From DAONBD01 sp964525485 (lineage in GTDB: Bacteria; Patescibacteriota; Gracilibacteria; UBA1369; LOWO2-01-FULL-3), in contig CAZGHH010000008.1 of the NCBI GenBank assembly GCA_964525485.1, positions 1 through 37,071 on the forward strand: a DNA stretch of 37,071 nucleotides, read 5' to 3'. Shown here one piece after another: positions 31,449 to 37,071 of the stretch (positions are counted from its first letter, which is position 1; each line of letters begins with the position of its first letter). The notes under the pieces are model-generated. The model saw only the letters and a program-made list of their open reading frames with translations. It searched no databases and was not told where the DNA came from. The translations under genes were made by a program, and so were the position numbers.

Positions 31449-32129
31449 ATGGCTCCAGAATCTATTCACGCAGATGGCTTAGATGAATCAACCGATGTCG
31501 AGGTTACTCAATTACAACAAGAGCGAAGGATTGGCGTTGCTGTTCGACACATAACAAATGAATTTGTTGAGGACGTTGCAACTAAATTTCCTCAAACGTC
31601 CATCGTTCTTGGGCATGAGTTTGTTGAATTTGATACAACCGGTTGTGAAGATCCAAGTGGAGTTATGAGATATATTGCTGACAAGGCTTCCGACTTAATT
31701 ACCCCGAAAGAAAAAGAATCCGTACGTTATAACGATGAAATTTTCGAGCGTGCGCAAAAAGGTATTTCAATGTTAACAGCTGAAGAAAGAGGTAGTGAAA
31801 ATGTATATGAATTTACGTTTACAGTTGATGCGAGAGTGGCTCCGCAAGCTGCAGCATATTTAAGAGGAAATCTTGGACTTGGTGTGATTTGCAATCTTGT
31901 CGATTCTCATAAAACACAAATTAGATTGTTTGGAGAGTCTTTGAATTTATATGTTCTTGTACATTGTCTTCAGGATTATGGATATCATACCGACAATCCT
32001 GTTTTGAATACTGCCGCAAAATCAATGGCGGAAAATCAGCCTTTTGGTGACGCAAAACCACAAGCTGATTTTGCAAAAATATTACGCAGACAAAGAATTG
32101 ACGCGGGTCTTTCTATTATCCACAACTAA
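31449..32129 (+). CDS. Protein of unknown function
   Basis: A 226-residue soluble protein with no signal or membrane segment. I do not recognise a family. The pattern suggests two alpha/beta halves: one up to about residue 85 with a Val/Ile strand FPQTSIVLGHEFVEF, and one from about 115 with EFTFTVDARVAPQAAAYLRG and TQIRLFGESLNLYVLVHCLQDYG. The acidic N-terminus (about 20 residues) is probably flexible. Its stop codon overlaps the stop of the convergent tspO gene by two bases. A clear promoter lies at 31391. The start is ATG with no Shine-Dalgarno sequence. Confidence 0.65.
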   Translation: MAPESIHADGLDESTDVEVTQLQQERRIGVAVRHITNEFVEDVATKFPQTSIVLGHEFVEFDTTGCEDPSGVMRYIADKASDLITPKEKESVRYNDEIFERAQKGISMLTAEERGSENVYEFTFTVDARVAPQAAAYLRGNLGLGVICNLVDSHKTQIRLFGESLNLYVLVHCLQDYGYHTDNPVLNTAAKSMAENQPFGDAKPQADFAKILRRQRIDAGLSIIHN

Positions 32130-32731
32130 TTCATCGTATAAACGATGTATGTGAGGTAACTCGCAAATGTGACCCAGCCCAAATATGGGATAAGTAGTGC
32201 TGATGCCAGACGCGACACCGGCCAGATGACAAAGACAAGGGCGAGGACTGAAAGTCCGAGCAGTACCGCTTCTATAAATGCTGCGAATATATTGTGTGTA
32301 TAAAAAAACAAAAAACTCCATTCAATATTGAGTATTCCATTTACTATAAAAAGCACCATGATCCAAAGAATATGGTTGTATCTTTCGGCTTTTGTATATT
32401 TTTTATTCCAAACTCTTAAAGCTGAAATTGTCGCAAGGATAAATATAGCTGTCCAAACTAACCCTATTATCATCCCCGGAGGAGTCCATGTAGGCTTCGC
32501 TATAGTCGCATACCACTCCATTCCTGAGGATGTGAATAAAGATCCACAGTAAGACACCATGAATGTAAACAATGGAATCAATATGTAATTTGGTTTGAAT
32601 CTAAATCTTGGTCTTGATATTGATTTCAGTACTTTTGCTTTGATTTTAGTCTTCTGTTTTTTTGTCACCACAGTTTTTACTTTCTTTATTGAGTTTTTGG
32701 TCTCTTTCTTGGCTGTTGTTGTTTTTTTCAT
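32126..32731 (-). CDS. tspO: TspO/MBR family membrane protein
   Basis: A 201-residue protein with a Lys-rich cytoplasmic N-terminus of about 45 residues (an extension for the family), followed by five membrane helices. Family marks are WYATIAKPTWTPPGMIIGLVWTAIF, LNIEWSFLFFYTHN and the closing PYLGWVTFASYLTYIVYTMN. TspO proteins bind porphyrins, cholesterol or other hydrophobic ligands and are linked to stress and tetrapyrrole handling. The long basic tail is unusual. A TGA-TATAAT extended -10 box is present at 32758-32766. Its stop codon overlaps the end of the preceding gene. Confidence 0.88.
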   Translation of the reverse strand: MKKTTTAKKETKNSIKKVKTVVTKKQKTKIKAKVLKSISRPRFRFKPNYILIPLFTFMVSYCGSLFTSSGMEWYATIAKPTWTPPGMIIGLVWTAIFILATISALRVWNKKYTKAERYNHILWIMVLFIVNGILNIEWSFLFFYTHNIFAAFIEAVLLGLSVLALVFVIWPVSRLASALLIPYLGWVTFASYLTYIVYTMN

Positions 32732-32757
32732 AGGATAAGTTGTTAAGGTCTTTTTGC

Positions 32758-32766
32758 ATTATATCA
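32758..32766 (-). promoter_or_regulatory. Extended -10 promoter of tspO
   Basis: Minus strand TGA-TATAAT (766-758), giving a leader of about 20 bases. Confidence 0.6.
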
Positions 32767-32884
32767 GGAAAGATTTTTTTGAGAAAAATTTTATCAAAAA
32801 TTTAATTATTTAAAAGTTTTATTTAGGCTTCGTCTGTTATCATCATATGTGTTCGTACATTGTTTTTACTCCCTAACCGTGATA

Positions 32885-32904
32885 ATATGATTATATCATA
32901 TGAT
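32885..32904. promoter_or_regulatory. Palindromic operator of the toxin-antitoxin operon
   Basis: ATATGAT-TAT-ATCATAT (32885-32901) is a perfect inverted repeat, and ATCATATGAT (32895-32904) is a second, overlapping palindrome. They contain the -10 candidate TATGAT at 32899-32904. Such tandem sites fit cooperative binding by the ribbon-helix-helix antitoxin. Confidence 0.65.
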
Positions 32905-32922
32905 AAAATAATACAAATTAAT

Positions 32923-33129
32923 ATGACTACATTATCAGTCCCATTAACAGAAGATCTTTTGAAGGGCGTCAATCATCTTGTAAAACAAGGTGTTGCTTCA
33001 AATAAAGCAGAAGTCGTCAGGCAAGCTCTGAAAAAATATCTTGAGGAACAAGCGGTCGAGGCTGTACTAAAAGCTACAAATGAACCTAATTTGAAAGGAG
33101 ATTTGGATTCATTGGCAAAAAAACTCTAA
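32923..33129 (+). CDS. Antitoxin, ribbon-helix-helix type (RelB/CopG-like)
   Basis: A 68-residue protein from ATG 32923; an upstream in-frame ATG at 32860 would read through the operator, so it is rejected. The N-terminal strand TTLSVPLTEDLL, the helix with LVKQGVASNKAEVVRQALKKYLEEQ, and an acidic, flexible C-terminus fit a ribbon-helix-helix DNA-binding antitoxin that wraps its toxin. The toxin gene begins four bases after its stop. Autorepression through the palindromes just upstream is expected. The antitoxin would neutralise an mRNA interferase of the RelE fold. Confidence 0.85.
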   Translation: MTTLSVPLTEDLLKGVNHLVKQGVASNKAEVVRQALKKYLEEQAVEAVLKATNEPNLKGDLDSLAKKL

Positions 33130-33133
33130 ATAT

Positions 33134-33394
33134 ATGATTGATGTTTTTTACAAACCAACTTTTGTAAGACAATATGGTAAATTACCAAAAGATTTACGCA
33201 ATGAAATAAAAGAAAAAATTGAACTTTTCAAGGCAAACACAAAACATCCATTTTTAAAAACTCATAAGTTAATAGGAAGGCTTGATGGTTTCTATTCTTT
33301 CTCTGTTAATTATGCTTATAGGATCGTATTTAAGTACGAGAAAAAGAACATAGCGGTATTGCTTTCTGTCGGAGACCACGATGTCTACAAATAA
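33134..33394 (+). CDS. RelE/YafQ-type toxin
   Basis: An 86-residue protein with the RelE fold: YKPTFVRQYGKLPKDLRNEI, a central helical part ending in HPFLKTHKLIGRLDGFYSFSVN, and the strands YRIVFKYEKKNIAVLLSVGDHDVYK. The final GDHDVY is a YafQ/RelE-like active-site strand with catalytic His and Tyr candidates. It probably cleaves mRNA in translating ribosomes. The gene follows its antitoxin by four bases and converges on the next membrane-protein gene with one base between stop codons. Its short length is normal. Confidence 0.88.
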   Translation: MIDVFYKPTFVRQYGKLPKDLRNEIKEKIELFKANTKHPFLKTHKLIGRLDGFYSFSVNYAYRIVFKYEKKNIAVLLSVGDHDVYK

Positions 33395-33395
33395 A

Positions 33396-33803
33396 TTATC
33401 GGCTTATAAGAGCCAAAATATCTTTTTGTGCGACTACCATTACTCCCCCAGCAATCAATAAAACTACTCCGATTACGACTACGTAATTCACACTTTGTTT
33501 TAGTATGAAAGTATTAAATACAAGCGCCGCAATCGGTGCCATCCCAATCCAGATGATAGCTAGAGAAAGATAATTTTTGAATGTTGCAAAACCAAGTCCA
33601 AAAACTAAAGTAAACAAAATATTCACGAGTATGAGAACCCATAGATATTCGAATTGAGTGACTATCGCACGAATAAAAATTGAATCGTAATGAAATCCTA
33701 AATACGTGCCTTTGCTCGCCAGTTTACCTGTAAAATTGCCATACCATTGAATACCAAAATTCCCTGCGAAAGCGATTAATATGATGAAAATTTTTGTGAA
33801 CAT
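33396..33803 (-). CDS. Small DMT/EamA-like membrane protein
   Basis: A 135-residue protein with four predicted membrane helices at about 4-20, 53-72, 76-98 and 104-126. The last pair, IAALVFNTFILKQSVNYVVVIGVVLLIAGGVMVV, resembles the end of EamA or small multidrug-resistance transporters. At half the size of EamA it would have to dimerise like SMR proteins. The substrate is unknown. It converges with the toxin gene. The start is ATG at 33803. Confidence 0.6.
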   Translation of the reverse strand: MFTKIFIILIAFAGNFGIQWYGNFTGKLASKGTYLGFHYDSIFIRAIVTQFEYLWVLILVNILFTLVFGLGFATFKNYLSLAIIWIGMAPIAALVFNTFILKQSVNYVVVIGVVLLIAGGVMVVAQKDILALISR

Positions 33804-33866
33804 AGGATAGGTTTAGGTTTTGAAAAGAAAACGCAGTTTGCTTTAGCAAACCTATTGTACAAACTT

Positions 33867-33895
33867 TTGCCTTGATAGCAAATAACTGATAGATT
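33867..33895 (+). promoter_or_regulatory. Extended -10 promoter of dedA, possibly leaderless
   Basis: TTGCCT (33867-33872), 17 bases, TAGATT (33890-33895) preceded by TGA. The -10 box ends six bases before the ATG, the same spacing as at the DedA-PAP2 gene. A hairpin GTTTGC-TTTA-GCAAAC lies at 33836-33851. Confidence 0.45.
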
Positions 33896-33901
33896 TATTG
33901 C

Positions 33902-34519
33902 ATGTTTCAAGTCGTTGATTTTATTTTAAATTTCGATCAGCACCTCGGGTTCTTTGTACAAAATTATGGTGTTTTGGTTTACGGGATTTTGTTCTTAATT
34001 GTTTTCATCGAAACCGGACTTGTCGTGATGCCTTTTCTGCCTGGAGATTCGATGCTTTTTATCGCTGGGACTTTTGCTGCGGCGGGACTTCTCGATATCC
34101 GCTTGTTGATCGCTATTTTATTTATAGCGGCGGTCGTAGGGGATGCTTCCAACTACTGGATCGGAAAATTTTTCGGTGAAAAAGTTTTCATGAAATTCAT
34201 CAAGCCCGCGCATATAGATAAAACAAAAGTTTTTTACGAAAAACATGGTAAAAAAACGATAGTTATTGCGAGATTCGTGCCTATCGTCAGGACTATTGCG
34301 CCTTTTGTGGCAGGAGTCGGAAAAATGGAGTATTCGACTTTTCTTGCATATAATTTAGTCGGTGGATTTTTATGGGTTTTGGCTTTTACTCTTGGTGGAT
34401 TTTTGTTTGGCAATATACCTTTTGTGAAAGACAATCTCACCCTTATAACTTTCGGAATTATATTCGTTTCTATCATACCTTTTTTCGTGGCATGGATCCG
34501 TGGAAGATTGAAGAAATAA
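33902..34519 (+). CDS. DedA family membrane protein
   Basis: A 205-residue polytopic protein with the DedA/SNARE-associated domain: ETGLVVMPFLPGDSMLFIAG near the first helix, GDASNYWIGKFFGEKVF, and the conserved FVPIVRTIAPFVAGVGKM segment with the membrane-embedded Arg residues. DedA proteins support membrane homeostasis and recycle undecaprenyl phosphate or flip phospholipids. This is the second DedA domain in the window, besides the fusion at 28936-30189. It ends three bases before the 3' end of a tRNA-Ser gene on the opposite strand. Confidence 0.92.
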   Translation: MFQVVDFILNFDQHLGFFVQNYGVLVYGILFLIVFIETGLVVMPFLPGDSMLFIAGTFAAAGLLDIRLLIAILFIAAVVGDASNYWIGKFFGEKVFMKFIKPAHIDKTKVFYEKHGKKTIVIARFVPIVRTIAPFVAGVGKMEYSTFLAYNLVGGFLWVLAFTLGGFLFGNIPFVKDNLTLITFGIIFVSIIPFFVAWIRGRLKK

Positions 34520-34521
34520 AC

Positions 34522-34611
34522 TGGCGGAGAGAAAGGGATTCGAACCCTTGGTGAGATTTCTCCCACGTACGCCTTCCAAGCGTATGCCTTCAACCACTCG
34601 GCCATCTCTCC
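34522..34611 (-). tRNA. tRNA-Ser(GGA)
   Basis: Starts at 34611 with GGAGAGA, paired with TCTCTCC, then discriminator G and encoded CCA at 34524-34522. The anticodon loop TTGGAAG gives GGA (codons UCC and UCU). It has the long variable arm of tRNA-Ser. The length is 90 bases. Confidence 0.95.
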
Positions 34612-34624
34612 ATAGAAAAGAAGT

Positions 34625-34630
34625 ATTATA
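34625..34630 (-). promoter_or_regulatory. -10 box of tRNA-Ser(GGA)
   Basis: TATAAT on the minus strand, 13 bases upstream of the tRNA. Another TGTATAAT lies about 20 bases further back. No -35 is clear. Confidence 0.4.
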
Positions 34631-34718
34631 TCCATCATTGGAAGTTATTATACAGAATTTGAAATTTTTGCTAAGACGGTTTCGAATATAGTTCTTCATA
34701 AATTCATCAACACATTTC

Positions 34719-34767
34719 TTGACAATAAAAACTGCAAGAGTAGTATATCAACCAAAATTGATATACT
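34719..34767 (+). promoter_or_regulatory. arsR promoter and ArsR operator
   Basis: TTGACA (34719-34724, perfect), 16 bases, TAGTAT (34741-34746). A perfect inverted repeat of 10-bp arms, AGTATATCAA (34742-34751) and TTGATATACT (34758-34767), separated by six bases, overlaps the -10 box and start site. This matches the TATATCAA-N6-TTGATATA type expected for ArsR proteins. Confidence 0.85.
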
Positions 34768-34772
34768 TTATT

Positions 34773-35111
34773 ATGAAAACCAAAAGTTGTGGGATGAAAG
34801 CAAAATGTTGTGACGACAAGAAATCTGTCGCCAACTTGTCTAAAACAATAGAATTTTTAAAGGTGATAAGTGAAGAAAGCCGATTGAAAATTTTGTGTTT
34901 GTTGAAAACAGGAAAAAGATGTGTTTGCGAGATATGGCAGTACTTGGATCTGCCTCAAAATCTCGTCTCTCACCATTTAAAAGTCCTAACTGACTTGGAT
35001 CTTTTATTGAAAAAGAAGGAAGGCTTGAATATCTACTATTCACTAAACAAAACCACCATTAACAAATACTCAAAATTATTAAATAACCATTTAAATCTCA
35101 ATGACAAATAA
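34773..35111 (+). CDS. arsR: ArsR-family metalloid-responsive repressor
   Basis: A 112-residue winged-helix repressor from ATG 34773; the frame is open to 34719 but that part is the promoter. The recognition region is VCEIWQYLDLPQNLVSHHLKVL, and the metalloid-binding pair C50 and C52 is in KRCVCEI, the ArsR-type position. C6, C12 and C13 in the N-terminus may add ligands. It binds its own operator and is released by As(III) or Sb(III). It overlaps the next gene by 11 bases, forming an operon of arsR, thioredoxin and permease. Confidence 0.9.
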   Translation: MKTKSCGMKAKCCDDKKSVANLSKTIEFLKVISEESRLKILCLLKTGKRCVCEIWQYLDLPQNLVSHHLKVLTDLDLLLKKKEGLNIYYSLNKTTINKYSKLLNNHLNLNDK

Positions 35112-35355
35112 AACTAAAATTCAGGTGTTTGGCTCAGGCTGTCCAACTTGTAAAAAACTGCATGAGATCACTGTTACTGCCGTAAAAGACCTTGGAATAG
35201 AAAACGAAGTCGAATACATCACTGATATTCAAAAAATAATCGAGATGGGACTCATGACAACCCCAGTTCTAGCAGTAAACGGCAAGGCTGTAATGGTCGG
35301 ATTCAGTCCTGATATTGAGAAAATTAAAAGTTTAATTACTAAAAATTTAAAATAA
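35101..35355 (+). CDS. Small thioredoxin-like protein (CPTC)
   Basis: An 84-residue thioredoxin-fold protein with the redox motif CPTC (C14, C17) in GSGCPTCKKL and the cis-proline TTPVL. It belongs to the TM0996/MTH895-like redox-active disulphide group often found with DUF318 permeases. It starts 11 bases inside arsR, so it is translationally coupled. It may deliver reducing power or handle arsenicals for the permease; the exact role is not known. Confidence 0.9.
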   Translation: MTNKTKIQVFGSGCPTCKKLHEITVTAVKDLGIENEVEYITDIQKIIEMGLMTTPVLAVNGKAVMVGFSPDIEKIKSLITKNLK

Positions 35356-35357
35356 TT

Positions 35358-36335
35358 ATGGATATTTTTTACCCTATCCAATTTTTTGCTGATCTGGTCA
35401 CTTTTGAGTGGTTTGGCATGCAAGAAACTTCTTTTTTAACTCACGCGGTTAATTATTTTATTTATGATTCAATAAAGATTGGACTGTTATTGGTAGTGAT
35501 CAATTTTATAATGGCGATAACTCGCTATTATTTCCCATTGGAAAAAGCTAGAGACATTCTGACAAAAAAACGCTGGTTCGGATTAAATTATCTGATGGCC
35601 GCCTTATTGGGAGTGGTTACGCCTTTCTGTTCATGCTCATCAATCCCTTTATTTATAGGATTCATGGGGGCTGGTATACCACTTGGAATAACTTTCGCTT
35701 TTCTTATCAGTTCGCCTTTAATCAATGAATCATCTCTTTATCTATTCCCGGCCATTTTCGGTTGGAAAGTTACTATTTTGTACAATGTCTTCGGTTTAAT
35801 AGTTGCTGTACTTGGAGGAATGCTTATTCAAAGACTCAAAGTTGAAAAATATATTTTACCAGAACTATTAAAGTTTAAGTCGCGTGCTCAGATAGAAATA
35901 GACAATGGTGGAAAACTTCCATTCAAAAAATTAATTATTTTTTTCTGGCGAGATGGAATGAATATAACAAAGAAAATTATTCCTTACGTGTTTTTGGGAG
36001 TCGGACTAGGTGCTGTCATTCACGGATTCGTGCCAACCAATTTGGTTGAGACTTATTTATCCGCAGACTCTCTGTGGACTGTCCCAATGGCTGTGATCTT
36101 GGGAGTGCCGCTATATGCCAATTCTGTAAGTGTTCTACCTATCGTTGAAGCTATGGCGGGTAAAGGTGCTCCTCTTGGAACTATGTTAGCTTTTATGACC
36201 GCAATAGTTACTCTCTCAGCCCCTGAGGCTTTGATATTAAAAAAAGTGATGCGTTGGCAGCTTTTGGCGATATTCTTTGGTATTACTACTGTTGGAATAG
36301 TTATTATGGGGTACTTATTTAATATAATTTTATAA
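35358..36335 (+). CDS. Permease, DUF318/ArsP-like
   Basis: A 325-residue polytopic membrane protein of the DUF318/YraQ group with about eight to ten hydrophobic segments. The marks are TPFCSCSSIPLFIGFMGAGIPLGITFAF, with two cysteines, and PLYANSVSVLPIVEAM near the second half, both with conserved small residues. ArsP-type relatives export methylarsenicals, so with arsR upstream a metalloid efflux role is likely. It starts two bases after the thioredoxin stop. A CTAG hairpin followed by TTTT at 36377-36402 may be its terminator. Confidence 0.88.
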   Translation: MDIFYPIQFFADLVTFEWFGMQETSFLTHAVNYFIYDSIKIGLLLVVINFIMAITRYYFPLEKARDILTKKRWFGLNYLMAALLGVVTPFCSCSSIPLFIGFMGAGIPLGITFAFLISSPLINESSLYLFPAIFGWKVTILYNVFGLIVAVLGGMLIQRLKVEKYILPELLKFKSRAQIEIDNGGKLPFKKLIIFFWRDGMNITKKIIPYVFLGVGLGAVIHGFVPTNLVETYLSADSLWTVPMAVILGVPLYANSVSVLPIVEAMAGKGAPLGTMLAFMTAIVTLSAPEALILKKVMRWQLLAIFFGITTVGIVIMGYLFNIIL

Positions 36336-36376
36336 ATTATATCTAACTTTAAATAACCTGTTTGTCGAAAAATGGC

Positions 36377-36402
36377 GGGCTAGTCGAGTCTAGAACCCTT
36401 TT
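36377..36402 (+). terminator. CTAG hairpin, likely terminator of the permease gene
   Basis: GGGCTAG pairs with CTAG-aa-CCC around the loop TCGAGT, followed by TTTT. It is 41 bases after the permease stop, and a similar hairpin lies at 37017-37042 in the same orientation. Confidence 0.5.
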
Positions 36403-36423
36403 GTGGGATCTAACCTTAAGAGG

Positions 36424-36975
36424 CTAAGCTTCCGGATTTATGATGTTTTGGACATCTCTGTGTCCGAGAAGGAAATAGCAATAAAAACTGGCAAGTGGGT
36501 TTTCCTTGACTCTTTGCTCCGTTGATTCCTGCGGTTCAACCATCCCTACAAAAGATTGAACTGCTCTATCGAACTTAACTATTTGATTTTCAAACACTTG
36601 AAAAGTCTGTCCTTCGATTTCCAACCCCATAATCTTATCGTTAGTTTTAGGACTTTCAGAAATCAGATCGAAGTACAACGGGAACCTTTGGTTGATTGCA
36701 TCATTGAGATTTTGTACTGCAATTGAATTATCCTTGTAAAACAGCTGGTACACAGCGGCGTGAAGTTGGTTAATGAAATGATGACACTCTTCGGCACTCT
36801 TAAAAATGGGAGAGTGATTGCATACCACTGTCGCCGCAAACAGTCTGAGTAACATCTTTTCATAATCAAGTCTATTTATTGGTTCGCCTTTAGGTTTTTT
36901 CTTGTGTCCGTGAAACAAAATCCATGCACAAATACTCACGATTTTTTCGTCCTTTGATTTGGAATTGATATCCAT
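36424..36975 (-). CDS. Protein of unknown function
   Basis: A 183-residue soluble protein I do not recognise. It has several Cys and His residues in SICAWILFHGHKK, VVCNHS and ECHHF, which could bind metal, but they do not form a known zinc motif. No signal or membrane segment is visible, and helices are expected at about 5-25, 38-52 and 61-80. The start is ATG 36975 without a Shine-Dalgarno sequence. It lies between two similar CTAG hairpins, which may mean it was inserted as a unit. The role cannot be inferred. Confidence 0.6.
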   Translation of the reverse strand: MDINSKSKDEKIVSICAWILFHGHKKKPKGEPINRLDYEKMLLRLFAATVVCNHSPIFKSAEECHHFINQLHAAVYQLFYKDNSIAVQNLNDAINQRFPLYFDLISESPKTNDKIMGLEIEGQTFQVFENQIVKFDRAVQSFVGMVEPQESTEQRVKENPLASFYCYFLLGHRDVQNIINPEA

Positions 36976-37016
36976 ATAATTTAATGTCAGTTAGACGAGA
37001 CAATTCACTTTTAGCT

Positions 37017-37042
37017 GGACTAGTTGGGTCTAGTAACTTTTT
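37017..37042 (+). repeat. CTAG hairpin near the right window edge
   Basis: ACTAG pairs with CTAGT around TTGGGT, followed by AAC and TTTTT; GGACTAGT recurs at 37043-37050. It is a structural twin of 36377-36402. No plus-strand gene precedes it within 680 bases. Confidence 0.45.
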
Positions 37043-37071
37043 GGACTAGTGGGCTTATTGTAGCATGATCT

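Noticed and set aside
32720..33803. Shared start context TATCCTATG at tspO and the small DMT gene.
   Set aside because: Nine bases in two genes is too little to separate from chance.
34522..34611. Genomic island integrated at tRNA-Ser(GGA), given the arsR operon beside it.
   Set aside because: The operon is on the 5' side of the tRNA, no attachment repeat of the tRNA 3' end is seen, and there is no integrase next to it.
1..37071. TGA read as glycine (code 25).
   Set aside because: All recognisable genes are full length with TGA as stop and none needs an internal TGA.

Overview
This window looks like a stretch of a small, AT-rich bacterial chromosome, most plausibly from Patescibacteria (the Candidate Phyla Radiation), perhaps a Peregrinibacteria-like lineage. 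That placement is inference. It rests on short intergenic gaps, many short conserved and unrecognised proteins, an isolated purM and an isolated ftsE, a type IV pilus ATPase, a DedA-PAP2 fusion, and an almost complete absence of Shine-Dalgarno sequences. The standard code fits: every recognisable gene is full length with TGA read as stop, so the TGA=Gly code of Gracilibacteria and Absconditabacteria is unlikely. TAA and TAG are preferred; I count only four TGA stops among 41 complete genes.

Layout. 1-2575: the 5' part of nadK with a GT4 glycosyltransferase upstream of it, then a small membrane protein and a zinc-ribbon protein. 2659-8941: DNA uptake, recombination and transcription genes (dprA facing pilB, then nusA, recX and recA, the last four on the minus strand). 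The recA promoter carries a perfect 18-bp palindrome between its -35 and -10 boxes. 8942-14702: a DUF4256 protein with a 9-bp minisatellite, purM, ftsE, an ACT-domain protein, two unknown convergent genes and a Xer recombinase. 14780-20579: a small unknown gene, dgt and nrdR (both tied to deoxynucleotide pools), an L,D-transpeptidase and a PcrA/UvrD helicase.

20640-26350 is the most accessory part. It holds a GC-rich M23 peptidase gene, the only gene here with a clear Shine-Dalgarno sequence, lying inside 14-bp inverted repeats. It also holds a C-terminal processing peptidase, an Rrf2 regulator, a C39-like peptidase and a DUF3800 protein. 26523-31290: tRNA-Ser(GCU), Mn-type superoxide dismutase, a DHH phosphoesterase, the DedA-PAP2 fusion and a PflX-type radical SAM protein with a tandemly duplicated cysteine module. 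31449-37071: an unknown gene, TspO, a RelBE-type toxin-antitoxin pair, a small DMT-type membrane protein, DedA, tRNA-Ser(GGA), an arsR-thioredoxin-permease operon with a clear operator, and an unknown gene between two CTAG hairpins.

How they work together. The best new inference is a small oxidative-stress circuit. The Rrf2 gene and sodA lie about 2.6 kb apart but share the same 23-bp operator (ATTCCTA-N9-TAGGAAT and ATTCCTA-N9-TAGGATT), placed identically against the -10 box. Other linked sets are DprA, RecA, RecX and PilB (DNA uptake and recombination), Dgt and NrdR (dNTP control), and ArsR with its CPTC thioredoxin and permease (metalloid response). Many promoters are extended -10 type (TGn-TATAAT), and several sit inside or against the terminator of the gene before.
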